From Micromonospora chaiyaphumensis (GTDB lineage Bacteria; Actinomycetota; Actinomycetes; Mycobacteriales; Micromonosporaceae): 64,000 nt of DNA. A program made the translations under genes and the position numbers. The first letter of the stretch is position 1, and each line of letters begins with the position of its first letter. The stretch lies in NCBI RefSeq assembly GCF_900091435.1, contig NZ_FMCS01000010.1, forward strand, positions 1-64,000, written 5' to 3'. The notes under the pieces are model-generated. The model had not been told where the DNA came from. It did not search any database and worked only from the letters and a program-made list of their open reading frames with translations. This document shows positions 8,644-16,747 of the stretch, one piece after another.

Positions 8644-8921
8644 CGCACCTCCCCCTGAACGGGAACCACCATCTCCGGCCGGACGTGCCGCGCCGGGCGC
8701 GGCGGACCGCCCCGGCGCCGGCGTCGACCGCCGGAGCCTTCCCGCAACCGTACCCGTTGACCGCGCGGACGACATCCCACCCCGCCTCTCCAATCCTGCG
8801 GAACCGGACGCGGGGGCCGGTCGGCCACTCCGCACGCTCCGCACGCCGTCGGGCGTGTCGCGCGCCGGGCCGCTGCGGACCGGCCCACCGGCGCCGGACG
8901 GGCTCGCCGCCGCAGGAGGCC

Positions 8922-9494
8922 TCACCGCCGGCCGGCCTCCGCCCGGTCGGTGTCGTCCGCCTCGTCGGTCGACCGCGCCTCGTCGGCCTGGACGGCGGCG
9001 TGGATCTGCTCGGCGAGCAGACGCAGCGCCTCGATCACCGCGGCCGAGCGGATGTGGTCCCGGCCACCGTCGAGGCGCAGCTCACGGACCTCGGTGCCGC
9101 CGGGCCCGGCCGCCGCGACGTAGACGAGGCCGACCGGCTTGCCGTCCTGCGGCTCCGGCCCCGCCACGCCCGTGGTGGCCAGCCCCCAGTCGGCGCCGCA
9201 GCGCCGCCGCCCGCCCTCGGCCAGGGCGGCGGCCACGTCGGGATCGACCGGTCCGCGCTCGGCCAGCAGGTTCTCCGGTACGCCGGCCAGCTCCGACTTC
9301 AGCTCGGTGGCGTAGACCACCAGGCCGCCCCGGAAGATCCCGCTCACCCCGGCGATCTCCACGACTGCGGCGGAGAGCAGCCCGCCGGTCAGTGACTCGA
9401 CGGTGGCCAGGGTCTCCTTGCGCTCGTGCAGGCTGTGCACCACGGAGGCCGCCGGGCTGCCGGCGGTCCGCTCGTGGTTCGCATCCGTGTCCAT
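8922..9494 (-). CDS. CinA C-terminal family protein (nicotinamide-nucleotide amidase, PncC-like)
   Basis: A 190-residue single-domain member of the CinA C-terminal/PncC family, which deamidates nicotinamide mononucleotide in pyridine nucleotide recycling. Seen motifs are ATVESLTGGLLSAAVVEIAG near residue 29 (catalytic Ser region), GGLVVYATELKSELAGV, and TTGVAGPEPQDGKPVGLVYVA. The N-terminal molybdopterin-binding domain of full CinA is absent, as is common in this synteny group. A charged 25-residue tail follows the domain. It lies between pgsA and clgR on the same strand. Confidence 0.88.
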   Translation of the reverse strand: MDTDANHERTAGSPAASVVHSLHERKETLATVESLTGGLLSAAVVEIAGVSGIFRGGLVVYATELKSELAGVPENLLAERGPVDPDVAAALAEGGRRRCGADWGLATTGVAGPEPQDGKPVGLVYVAAAGPGGTEVRELRLDGGRDHIRSAAVIEALRLLAEQIHAAVQADEARSTDEADDTDRAEAGRR

Positions 9495-9550
9495 GCCGGC
9501 CCTCTCTTCCCGCCCCGCCGCGACCTACTCATCCTGCGTACGGATTCGCC

Positions 9551-9568
9551 GATCATGAGGTTATCGCC
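9551..9568. repeat. Partial copy of the GATCATGAAGTTGGCGGC palindrome arm
   Basis: GATCATGAGGTTATCGCC in the pgsA-cinA gap matches 14 of 18 bases with the arm found at 48906-48923 read in reverse (GATCATGAGGTTGGCGGC). The partner arm is not present nearby, so this looks like a decayed half-copy of the element seen at 35952-36006 and 48869-48923. Confidence 0.4.
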
Positions 9569-9587
9569 CGCGGCGCGCCGCCCGGGG

Positions 9588-10220
9588 TCAGCGGGCGGGG
9601 CGGCGCAGGCGCAGCGCCTGGGCGATGTAGTCGAAGCCGGTGACCACGGTGACCACCACGGCCGCGCCCATGATCCAGGGGCCGACCGGGGCCAGCGCGT
9701 CGGGCATCGGCCAGAGGTACCAGGTGATGGCCAGGATCTGAAGCGCCGTCTTGACCTTGCCGCCCCGGCTGGCCGCGATGACGCCGTGCCGGATCACCCA
9801 GAACCGCAGCGCGGTGATGCCCAGCTCGCGGGCGAGGATCACCACGGTCACCCACCAGGGCAGCCGGTCGTACCAGGAGAGCAGCACCAGGGCGGCGCCG
9901 GTGAGGGCCTTGTCGGCGATCGGGTCGGCCACCTTGCCGAGCGAGGTGACCAGGCCGAACCGGCGGGCGATCCAGCCGTCGACCAGGTCGGTGGCGGAGG
10001 CGACCACGAAGATCACGCAGGCCGCCATCCGCCAGCCGGCGTGGCTCATCGCCGAGGCGACCACCGTGACCGCGAAGACCGGGACCAGCACCAGCCGCAC
10101 CGCGGTCAGCACGTTCGCCGCGTTGAGCAGCGGCACCGGCGACGCCACGGTCGACTCCGCTCCGGTCATGTCCGGCACCGCCCCACGTGGCTTCCCCGTT
10201 CCGTCCGGGCCCGCCGTCAC
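9588..10220 (-). CDS. pgsA: CDP-diacylglycerol--glycerol-3-phosphate 3-phosphatidyltransferase
   Basis: A 210-residue CDP-alcohol phosphatidyltransferase for anionic phospholipid synthesis. The family signature D(x2)DG(x2)AR(x8)G(x3)D(x3)D is complete (DLVDGWIARR...GKVADPIAD, about residues 77-102). Several hydrophobic helices surround it. The GTG start at 10220 overlaps the rimO stop as GTGA, so it is translated by coupling to rimO. An internal Met at residue 18 is an alternative start without better support. Confidence 0.92.
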   Translation of the reverse strand: MTAGPDGTGKPRGAVPDMTGAESTVASPVPLLNAANVLTAVRLVLVPVFAVTVVASAMSHAGWRMAACVIFVVASATDLVDGWIARRFGLVTSLGKVADPIADKALTGAALVLLSWYDRLPWWVTVVILARELGITALRFWVIRHGVIAASRGGKVKTALQILAITWYLWPMPDALAPVGPWIMGAAVVVTVVTGFDYIAQALRLRRPAR

Positions 10221-11782
10221 CGTGCCGCGCCGGGCGCCGCCGAGATCATCTCATCCGGTACGGCGACCAGGTCGACTCCCTCGGTCGCGGTGACCGTGGC
10301 GCGGACCAGGTCGCCGGGGCGCAGCGCGGCCAGGTCCACCCCGCCACCCTGCGGGGCGACCAGCGTGGTCGAGCCGTCGACCTCGGGCGCCTGGTGGGCG
10401 GCCCGCCCCTCGATCACGCCGTCGGCGACCGAGTCGACCAGCACCTCCACGATCGAGCCGAGCCGCTCCTCGGCCCGCTGCGAGCAGAGCTCGTCGGCGA
10501 GCGCGGCGAGCCGGTCGTAGCGCCGCTTGATCGTCGCGGCGGAGACCTTTCCGGGCAGGCCGGCGGCCTCGGTGCCGTCCTCGTCGCTGTAGTCGAACAC
10601 GCCGATCGCGTCGAGGCGCGCCTCGGTGAGGAAGCGGGTCAGCTCGGCCACGTCCTGGCGGGTCTCGCCGGGGAAGCCGACGATGAAGTTGCTCCGCGCG
10701 CCCGCCTCCGGGGCCAGCTCACGGGCGGAGGCGAGCAGCTCCAGGAACCGGTCGGTGGAGCCGAACCGGCGCATCCGGCGCAGCACCGGCTCGCTGGAGT
10801 GCTGGAACGACAGGTCGAAGTACGCGGCCACGCCCGGCGTCGTGGCGATCACCTCGACCAGGCCTGGCCGGGTCTCGGCGGGCTGGAGGTAGCTGGCCCG
10901 CACGCGCACGATGCCGTCGATCGCGGCGAGCTGCGGCAGCAGCTTCTCCAGCGCCCGCGGGTCGCCCAGGTCCTTGCCGTAGGAGGTGGAGTTCTCGCTG
11001 ACCAGCACCAGCTCACGGACGCCGGTCTTGGCCAGCCACTCCGCCTCGGCGAGCAGTTCGTCCGGGGTACGCGAGACGAACGCCCCGCGGAACGCCGGGA
11101 TGGCGCAGAACGCGCAGCGCCGGTCGCAGCCGCTGGCCAGCTTCAGCGAGGCCACCGGCCCGGTGTCGAGCCGGTGCCGCAGCACCTGCCGCAGGTGCGC
11201 CGGGGTGTGCTCGTCGGAGTCGGTGGCGACCCGGGTCGGGGTGCCGTGGCCGGGCAGCGACACCGCCGCCTCCCGGCGCTTGACCGGGGTGAGCGGCAGC
11301 AGCTCGCGCCGGTCGCGCGGGGTGTGCGCGTCCAGCGCCTCGCCGGCCACCACGGCGTCCAGCCGGGCCGCGATGTCCGGGTAGTCGTCGAAGCTGAGGA
11401 CCGCCTGCGCCTCGGGGAGGCTGTCGGCCAGCTCGCGACCGTAGCGCTCGGCCATGCAGCCGGCGGCGACCACCTTGGCGCCGGTGTCGGCGGCGGCCAG
11501 CAGCGTCTGGATCGAGTCCTGCTTGGCCTTCTCCACGAAACCGCAGGTGTTCACCACCACCACGTCGGCGCCCTCGCCGTCGGTGGTCACCTGCCAGCCG
11601 TCGGCGTGCAGCCGGGCGGCCAACTCCTCCGAGTCGACCTCGTTACGGGCGCAGCCCAGGGTCAGCAGGGCGACGCGACGGCCGTCGGCGCCGGCAGCGG
11701 CAGAAGACGACGGCTCCGGGTCGCGGCGCGGCGTCAGACGCGCCGAGCTGGAGTCGTCGTAAGGGGAGGTGGCAGACACCAT
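10217..11782 (-). CDS. rimO: Ribosomal protein S12 methylthiotransferase RimO
   Basis: Radical SAM enzyme that methylthiolates Asp-88 (E. coli numbering) of ribosomal protein S12. Three domains are seen: UPF0004 with LGCARNEVDSEEL, NTCGFVEKAKQDSI and AAGCMAERYG (three cluster Cys); radical SAM CDRRCAFC (CxxxCxxC); and a C-terminal TRAM domain (GSIVEVLVDSV...). From ATG 11782 the protein has 521 residues. The first 35 are not part of the family: residues about 9-27 (DDSSSARLTPRRDPEPSSS) are coded by a palindromic repeat at 11706-11760 also found elsewhere in the window. No SD precedes ATG 11782, and a TACCCT box five bases before it would suit a leaderless mRNA. Confidence 0.92.
   Translation of the reverse strand: MVSATSPYDDSSSARLTPRRDPEPSSSAAAGADGRRVALLTLGCARNEVDSEELAARLHADGWQVTTDGEGADVVVVNTCGFVEKAKQDSIQTLLAAADTGAKVVAAGCMAERYGRELADSLPEAQAVLSFDDYPDIAARLDAVVAGEALDAHTPRDRRELLPLTPVKRREAAVSLPGHGTPTRVATDSDEHTPAHLRQVLRHRLDTGPVASLKLASGCDRRCAFCAIPAFRGAFVSRTPDELLAEAEWLAKTGVRELVLVSENSTSYGKDLGDPRALEKLLPQLAAIDGIVRVRASYLQPAETRPGLVEVIATTPGVAAYFDLSFQHSSEPVLRRMRRFGSTDRFLELLASARELAPEAGARSNFIVGFPGETRQDVAELTRFLTEARLDAIGVFDYSDEDGTEAAGLPGKVSAATIKRRYDRLAALADELCSQRAEERLGSIVEVLVDSVADGVIEGRAAHQAPEVDGSTTLVAPQGGGVDLAALRPGDLVRATVTATEGVDLVAVPDEMISAAPGAAR
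11706..11760 (-). repeat. Palindromic repeat, family A copy 1 (inside rimO 5' end)
   Basis: About 52-base imperfect palindrome whose arms are ACGACGGCTCC (11707-11717) and GGAGTCGTCGT (11750-11760), with inner arms GCGGCGCG and CGCGCC around a GTCAGA centre. Copies with the same arms and core are at 26360-26410 and 52187-52238 and a shortened inverted copy at 39991-40028. This copy is within the rimO coding region and is translated on the minus strand as DDSSSARLTPRRDPEP. Confidence 0.85.
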
Positions 11783-11858
11783 CCGAGGGTACCGGGCCGC
11801 GCCGGGAACCCCACGGCGGCGGGCCGCGGGCATCGGCCGGCTCACACCGAGCCGCGGG

Positions 11859-12791
11859 TCAGCGGGCGGCCGCGCCGACCCGGGCCAGCCGGTCCAGGAG
11901 GAAGACCTCCGTGCCGGCCAGGCCGGTGGAGCAGAAGACCGAGATCTGGTCCGCGCCGGTCCGGCCCGGGACCGCCCCGGCCAGCACCGCGCCCAGGTCG
12001 CGCAGCCGGTCCGCGTACGGGTCGACGGCGGCGAGCATCGGCGGGGCGTACGCGGCCGCCTGCGCGGGCGAGTCGGTGACCAGCAGGTCGGCGGCCTCCA
12101 GCAGGTCGGGGCCGAACTCGTGCCGGTCGACCTGCTTGAAGCCCACCGTGTTCACATGGGTGCCGGGGGCCAGGTCGGCGGCGTCCAGCACCGGGCAGGT
12201 GCTGGTGGTGGCGAGCACCACGAGGTCCCGGTCGCGCACCGCCGCGGCGGCCGAGTCGACCGGGCGGGCCGGCACGCCCAGTTCGGCCCGGACCCGGGCG
12301 GCGAACGCCTCGCGCCGGGCTGCCGAGCGGCTGTGCACGGTCACCTCGCGCAGCGGCCGGACCGCGGCGGCGGCCCAGACCTGGGTCCACGCCTGGCGGC
12401 CGGAGCCCACCACGCCGAGGGTGGCCGCGTCGGGGCGGGCCAGCGCGTCCACGGCCACCCCGCCGAGCCCCCCGGTGCGCCGCGAGCCCAGCTCCTCGCC
12501 GACGGCGATGGCGCGTACCGCCCCGGTGGCGGCGTCGTGCAGCACCACGAGCTGCCCGCTCTCCGGGTGCCCGAACGTGTCGTACGAGCGGAAGCCGTAC
12601 CACTCGCCGGTGAGGTGCCCGGCCGTGAGGACCATCCGGCCGCCGCCGAGCGGGGCGGACGCCCGGGGCGGGGCGATGAGCCGTCCCTCGTACGCGGCCA
12701 GCAGCGCGTCCCGCATGGCGGCGACGGTGAGCGGGGCGTCCACGGCGGCGGCGACGTCCTCGTCGGAGAAGAGCACGGTCATGCCGACCAT
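11859..12791 (-). CDS. Ornithine cyclodeaminase family protein
   Basis: A 310-residue protein of the ornithine cyclodeaminase/mu-crystallin superfamily, NAD(P)-dependent enzymes acting on amino or imino acids. The Rossmann nucleotide-binding segment is LGVVGSGRQAWTQVWA, about residues 124-139, and RTGGLGGVAVDALARPDA precedes it as in family members. Downstream are TTSTCPVLDAADL and GTHVNTVGFKQVDRHEF, typical of the fold. The true substrate (ornithine, ketimines, or other) cannot be told. ATG 12782, three codons in, is an equally possible start with AGG nine bases upstream. The gene is divergent from the guanidine riboswitch unit. Confidence 0.83.
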   Translation of the reverse strand: MVGMTVLFSDEDVAAAVDAPLTVAAMRDALLAAYEGRLIAPPRASAPLGGGRMVLTAGHLTGEWYGFRSYDTFGHPESGQLVVLHDAATGAVRAIAVGEELGSRRTGGLGGVAVDALARPDAATLGVVGSGRQAWTQVWAAAAVRPLREVTVHSRSAARREAFAARVRAELGVPARPVDSAAAAVRDRDLVVLATTSTCPVLDAADLAPGTHVNTVGFKQVDRHEFGPDLLEAADLLVTDSPAQAAAYAPPMLAAVDPYADRLRDLGAVLAGAVPGRTGADQISVFCSTGLAGTEVFLLDRLARVGAAAR

Positions 12792-12865
12792 CCTGCAACC
12801 TGAAGTTCGCGTTAACTCCAGCGATGGTGGGGTTTGTCACCGCATCGGACCGCCGGCCCCGGCGG

Positions 12866-12874
12866 TGCTAGCGT
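12866..12874 (+). promoter_or_regulatory. Possible -10 region upstream of the guanidine riboswitch
   Basis: TGCTAGCGT contains TAGCGT, a fit to the actinobacterial TANNNT -10, about 25 bases before the riboswitch aptamer. A convincing -35 box at 16-18 bases spacing is not seen, so the call is tentative. Confidence 0.35.
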
Positions 12875-12898
12875 CGGATCCGGCGGCCCCGTGCCGCC

Positions 12899-12940
12899 CC
12901 GGACGAGTGGTGGGCGTACCCGGTCAGGCCAAGACGCCCC
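12899..12940 (+). promoter_or_regulatory. Guanidine-III riboswitch (ykkC-III)
   Basis: The segment starts CCGGACGAG, continues GGGCGTACCCGGTCAGG and ends CAAGACGCCC. This reproduces the conserved guanidine-III aptamer, a pseudoknot in which CCGG (12899-12902) pairs with CCGG in the middle and GGGCGT pairs with ACGCCC at the end, with the invariant ACGAG and GTCAGG...AAGAC blocks between. It lies 55 bases upstream of the ATG of an SMR-family exporter, the classic target of this class. A perfect hairpin CCCGGCC/GGCCGGG (12955-12973) between aptamer and the SD AGAGGTGA may be part of the expression platform. Confidence 0.9.
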
Positions 12941-12995
12941 GTGTGACCGCCCGTCCCGGCCCCGGTGGCCGGGCCCGTCCCGTCAGAGGTGACCC

Positions 12996-13310
12996 ATGGC
13001 CTGGCTCGTGCTGGTGCTCTCCGGACTGCTGGAAACCGGGTGGGCGATCGCCCTCGACCGCAGCGCCGGCTTCACCCGCCCACTCCCCTCCCTGGTCTTC
13101 GCCGTCTCGCTGGTGGCCAGCATGGCCGGCCTGGCGTACGCGCTGCGCGACATCCCGGTCGGCACCGGCTACGCGGTGTGGGTGGGCATCGGTGCGGTCG
13201 GCACCGCGCTGGTCGGCATGCTGGCGCTGGGCGAGTCGGCCAGCCTCCCCCGGATCGGCTGCCTGCTGCTGGTGGTGGCCGGCGTGGTCGGCCTCAAGCT
13301 CTTCCACTGA
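12996..13310 (+). CDS. SMR family guanidinium exporter (Gdx/SugE type)
   Basis: A 104-residue small multidrug resistance protein with four transmembrane helices. It starts MAWLVLVLSGLLETGWAIAL, with the SMR glutamate (E13) in TM1, and contains GTGYAVWVGIGAVGTALVGM and GESASLPRIGCLLLVVAGVVGLK in TM3-TM4, the Gdx/SugE pattern. Gdx proteins exchange guanidinium for protons as dimers of opposite orientation. The guanidine-III riboswitch just upstream independently points to guanidinium as the substrate. ATG 12996 has AGAGGTGA upstream. Confidence 0.92.
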   Translation: MAWLVLVLSGLLETGWAIALDRSAGFTRPLPSLVFAVSLVASMAGLAYALRDIPVGTGYAVWVGIGAVGTALVGMLALGESASLPRIGCLLLVVAGVVGLKLFH

Positions 13311-13401
13311 CCGACCCGCCGACGTCCCGTTTGGACGGCGTGCCGCCCGGGGTATCCCCTCCTCGCTTCACCCGAGAGGAAACCCACCGACGGAGGACAT
13401 C

Positions 13402-13641
13402 ATGGCCGACATGCCCGCCAGCACCCGACCCCGCAGCAACGCCGCCCGGATCTGCACGATCCTCGGTTTCGTCTTCGCCGTCATCGCCATCTTCGTGCCG
13501 TTCCTCGGCCTCGTCGGGCTGATCCTCGGCATCGTCGGCGCGGTGCTCGGCGACAAGCCGCTCGGCTGGTACGCCGCCGTGGCGAGCGTCGTCGGCGCCG
13601 TTCTCGGCATGGTGATCGCCGCCGCGATCCTGAATTCCTGA
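13402..13641 (+). CDS. Small membrane protein (DUF4190-like)
   Basis: A 79-residue protein with a short polar N-terminus and two to three hydrophobic helices built from Gly/Ala/Val/Ile-rich repeats (ILGFVFAVIAIFVPF, LVGLILGIVGAVLGD, and a third at 56-75). The length and helix pattern resemble DUF4190-type proteins of unknown function. ATG 13402 is supported by GGAGGA four bases upstream. A strong hairpin terminator follows the stop. No functional partner is evident in the neighbourhood. Confidence 0.75.
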   Translation: MADMPASTRPRSNAARICTILGFVFAVIAIFVPFLGLVGLILGIVGAVLGDKPLGWYAAVASVVGAVLGMVIAAAILNS

Positions 13642-13653
13642 CGGCCGCCAGCG

Positions 13654-13692
13654 CGACGAGGGCCCCGCCGGATTCCGGCGGGGCCCTCGTCG
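13654..13692. terminator. Bidirectional hairpin terminator
   Basis: Perfect 18-bp arms (CGACGAGGGCCCCGCCGG and its complement) around a three-base loop lie between the convergent stops of the small membrane protein (13641) and ftsK (13704). There is no U tract on either side, as is usual in actinobacteria. Confidence 0.85.
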
Positions 13693-13703
13693 TGGCACCG
13701 GGC

Positions 13704-16154
13704 CTATTCCTCGCCGCCGCGCAGGCCGGCCAGGACCTCCTCCAGCTCGTCCGGCTTGACCAGCACCTCGCGGGCCTTGGACCCCTCGGAGGGGCCGACC
13801 ACGCCGCGGGTCTCCATGAGGTCCATGAGGCGCCCCGCCTTGGCGAAGCCGACCCGCAGCTTGCGCTGGAGCATCGAGGTCGAGCCGAACTGCGAGGTCA
13901 CCACCAGCTCCACCGCCTGCACCAGCAGGTCCAGGTCGTCGCCGATGTCCTCGTCGATCTTCTTCTTGCTGTCCTGCGCGGGGGCGAGCACGTCCGGCCG
14001 GAACTCCGGCTCACGCTGGTCCTTGCAGAACTTCACCACGTCGTGGATCTCGCGCTCGGTCACCCAGGCGCCCTGGATGCGCAGCGGCTTCGACGCGCCC
14101 ATCGGCAGGAACAGCCCGTCGCCGCGGCCCAGCAGCTTCTCGGCGCCGGGCTGGTCGAGGATGACCCGGGAGTCGGCCAGCGAGGAGGTGGCGAAGGCCA
14201 GCCGGGACGGCACGTTCGCCTTGATGAGGCCGGTGACCACGTCGACCGAGGGACGCTGGGTGGCCAGCACCAGGTGGATCCCGGCGGCCCGGGCCAGCTG
14301 GGTGATCCGGACGATGGAGTCCTCCACGTCGCGCGGCGCGACCATCATGAGGTCGGCCAGCTCGTCGACGATCACCAGCAGGTACGGGTAGGGCCGCATC
14401 TCCCGCTCGCTGCCCGGCGGCGCCTTGATCTCGCCGTTGCGCACCTTGCGGTTGAAGTCGTCGATGTGCCGGACCCCGTTGGCGGCGAGGTCGTCGTAGC
14501 GCATGTCCATCTCGCGGACGACCCACTCCAGCGAGTCGGCCGCCTTCTTCGGGTTGGTCACGATCGGGGTGACCAGGTGCGGGATGCCCTCGTAGCCGGT
14601 CATCTCGACCCGCTTCGGGTCGATCAGCAGCAGCCGCACCTCGTCCGGGGTGGCCCGGGTGAGGACGGACACCAGCAGCGAGTTCAGACAGGACGACTTG
14701 CCCGCGCCGGTCGCGCCCGCGATGAGGATGTGCGGCATCTTGGCCAGGTTGGCCACCACGTAGCCGCCCTCGATGTCCTTGCCGAGCGCCACCACCATCG
14801 GGTGGTGGTCGCTGGTGGCGGCCCGCGACCGCAGGACGTCGCCGAGCGCCACGTTCTCCGGGTCGGTGTTCGGGATCTCCACGCCCACCGCGCTCTTGCC
14901 CGGGATCGGGCTGAGGATCCGCACGTCCGGCGACTTCACGGCGTAGGCGATGTTGCGGGAGAGCTGGGTGATCCGCTCGACCTTGACGCCCGGCCCCAGC
15001 TCGACCTCGTAACGGGTGACCGTCGGGCCGCGGGTGAAGCCGGTGACCGCGGCGTCCACGTCGAACTGCTCGAAGACGCCGGTCAGCGCGGCGATCACCT
15101 CGTCGTTGGCCTTGCTCCGGGTCTTCGGCGCGGCCCCGCTGCCCAGCATGTTGGCCGGCGGCAGCGTGTAGTCGCCGGCCAGCCCGGTGAGCGCGAGCTG
15201 CTCGGCGCGCGTGGGCAGCGGAGAGTGCTCCGGCGGCTCGACCGGCTTGCGGCTGGCCGGCACCTTCTTGCGCGGCAGCACCAGGGTGTCCTGGAGGTCG
15301 ACGCCGTCGAGCTCGTCGTCCGGGTCCAGCGGGTCCAGCGGCGGCGGGAGGCGCTTGGCCGCCCGCTTGCGGGCCGGCTTCGCCGCCGCCTCGGCCTCGG
15401 CCCCGGCCTCCTCGGCGTCGGGCGGCGGGACCAGGCCGGCGCGCAGCCCGAGCCGCTCCGGGATCTTGTTGATCGGTGTCGCGGTGATGACCAGCAGCCC
15501 GAAGACCAGCAGCAGGAGCAGCAGCGGCATGGCCACCCAGGCGGTGACCGCCGACTTGAGCAGATCACCCACCCCGGCGCCCAGCAGGCCGCCCGCGTAG
15601 TCGCGCTGAACCTCGTCGACCGGGTCCTGTCCGATGTGCAGCATGGCCGCCGTGGCCAGCAGCATGGAGCCCCAGCCGACCAGGCCGCGCCCCCGGTGCT
15701 CGGGATCGGCCGGGGTGCGCATGAGCCGCCAGGCGCCCACCATGAGCAGCACCGGCACCACGATGGCGATCGCGCCGACGAAGAGGCGGGCGGTGTCCGC
15801 GAGGTGCCGGCCCACCGGCCCCGCGCCGCCGGACCAGATGCCCACGGCGCTGAGGATGGCCAGGCCGAACAGGAGCAGCCCGGCACCGTCGCGGCGGTGC
15901 TCCGGGTCCAGCTGGCGGGTGGTGGCGGCCTGCCGACCGGCGGCCCGGAACGCCCAGCCCACGCTGTGCGCCAGCCCCATCCACAGCGCGCCCACCGCCC
16001 GGCCCACGAACGCCGCCGGGCTCGGCCCGCGCGCCGGGCGCCGCCGGGGGGCCGCCCGGGTGGCCTTCTTGGCCGGCTGGCGGGCGCGACTGTTCGTGGT
16101 CCCGCGCGGCGACGCGCCGCGCCGCCGGCTCGCCTGAGAGGTACGGCCCGCCAT
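13704..16154 (-). CDS. ftsK: DNA translocase FtsK/SpoIIIE
   Basis: An 816-residue septal DNA pump that moves chromosome dimers/termini across the division or sporulation septum. The N-terminus is basic, followed by four hydrophobic segments at about residues 40-210. A linker rich in Glu/Ala/Pro precedes the motor: Walker A GATGAGKSSCLNS near residue 480, Walker B LLLIDPKRVEM near 505, and VDELADLMM near 597. The C-terminus is the winged-helix gamma domain (DLDLLVQAVELVVTSQ...SMLQRKLRVGFAKAGRLMD) that reads orienting sequences. The synteny with pgsA, cinA and clgR is the same as in mycobacteria. Confidence 0.96.
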   Translation of the reverse strand: MAGRTSQASRRRGASPRGTTNSRARQPAKKATRAAPRRRPARGPSPAAFVGRAVGALWMGLAHSVGWAFRAAGRQAATTRQLDPEHRRDGAGLLLFGLAILSAVGIWSGGAGPVGRHLADTARLFVGAIAIVVPVLLMVGAWRLMRTPADPEHRGRGLVGWGSMLLATAAMLHIGQDPVDEVQRDYAGGLLGAGVGDLLKSAVTAWVAMPLLLLLLVFGLLVITATPINKIPERLGLRAGLVPPPDAEEAGAEAEAAAKPARKRAAKRLPPPLDPLDPDDELDGVDLQDTLVLPRKKVPASRKPVEPPEHSPLPTRAEQLALTGLAGDYTLPPANMLGSGAAPKTRSKANDEVIAALTGVFEQFDVDAAVTGFTRGPTVTRYEVELGPGVKVERITQLSRNIAYAVKSPDVRILSPIPGKSAVGVEIPNTDPENVALGDVLRSRAATSDHHPMVVALGKDIEGGYVVANLAKMPHILIAGATGAGKSSCLNSLLVSVLTRATPDEVRLLLIDPKRVEMTGYEGIPHLVTPIVTNPKKAADSLEWVVREMDMRYDDLAANGVRHIDDFNRKVRNGEIKAPPGSEREMRPYPYLLVIVDELADLMMVAPRDVEDSIVRITQLARAAGIHLVLATQRPSVDVVTGLIKANVPSRLAFATSSLADSRVILDQPGAEKLLGRGDGLFLPMGASKPLRIQGAWVTEREIHDVVKFCKDQREPEFRPDVLAPAQDSKKKIDEDIGDDLDLLVQAVELVVTSQFGSTSMLQRKLRVGFAKAGRLMDLMETRGVVGPSEGSKAREVLVKPDELEEVLAGLRGGEE

Positions 16155-16267
16155 AGAGTCACCGTAACGGCGGGACCCGGCAGATCGCCGCTTTTCCGGG
16201 TCGTGTCCGCGCGTCGCGGCACGGATCCGCCGCCGTTTGTGTTATTCGCCTCAGAAGGGATGCCCTC

Positions 16268-16747
16268 ATGGCGTCGCCGGAGATCGAGGACGGTCCGGAC
16301 GGCCCCCTGGCCGGACACCCGCAGACGCTGCGACCGCTGACCCGCGAGCTGGTCGCCGCCGTGCTGGCCAACCGGGGGTACGCGGTGGCCGAGGACACCG
16401 ACGGCGACCTGGTCGGCCGGTGGGGCGACAGTCTCATCTGGTTCTACCGGCGCGGCACCGCCGGGGAGCTGCTCCAGGTGCGCACCGTCGCGGCACACCG
16501 CTTCGGCATCGAGCGGGTGCCGGACCTGCACGCCTTCTGCAACGCCTGGAACCACGACCGGCTCTGGCCCAAGGCGTTCGTGCACGTCGCGGACGACGGG
16601 CTGGCCCAGGTCTGCGGCGAGGTGACCACCGACCTGGAACGCGGGGTCACCCCGCACCAGCTCGACCAGCTCGTCGACTGCGGCGTCACCACCGGCTGCC
16701 AGCTCGCCGCCGCCGTGGCGGACCTGCCCGGCGGGACGCTGCGATGA
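16268..16747 (+). CDS. YbjN domain-containing protein
   Basis: A 159-residue protein of the YbjN family (fold related to type III secretion chaperones). The typical block FCNAWNHDRLWPKAFVH lies near residues 90-106, and RPLTRELVAAVLANRGY opens the domain. Function is not established for actinobacterial members. ATG 16268 has AGAAGGG upstream. The stop overlaps the ATG of the next gene (ATGA), whose C-terminal domain is a second, related YbjN domain, suggesting the two work together. Confidence 0.83.
   Translation: MASPEIEDGPDGPLAGHPQTLRPLTRELVAAVLANRGYAVAEDTDGDLVGRWGDSLIWFYRRGTAGELLQVRTVAAHRFGIERVPDLHAFCNAWNHDRLWPKAFVHVADDGLAQVCGEVTTDLERGVTPHQLDQLVDCGVTTGCQLAAAVADLPGGTLR

Noticed and set aside
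12834..12839. TTGTCA as the -35 box of the riboswitch promoter
   Set aside because: The distance to the TAGCGT -10 is 29 bases, too long for a sigma-70-type promoter.
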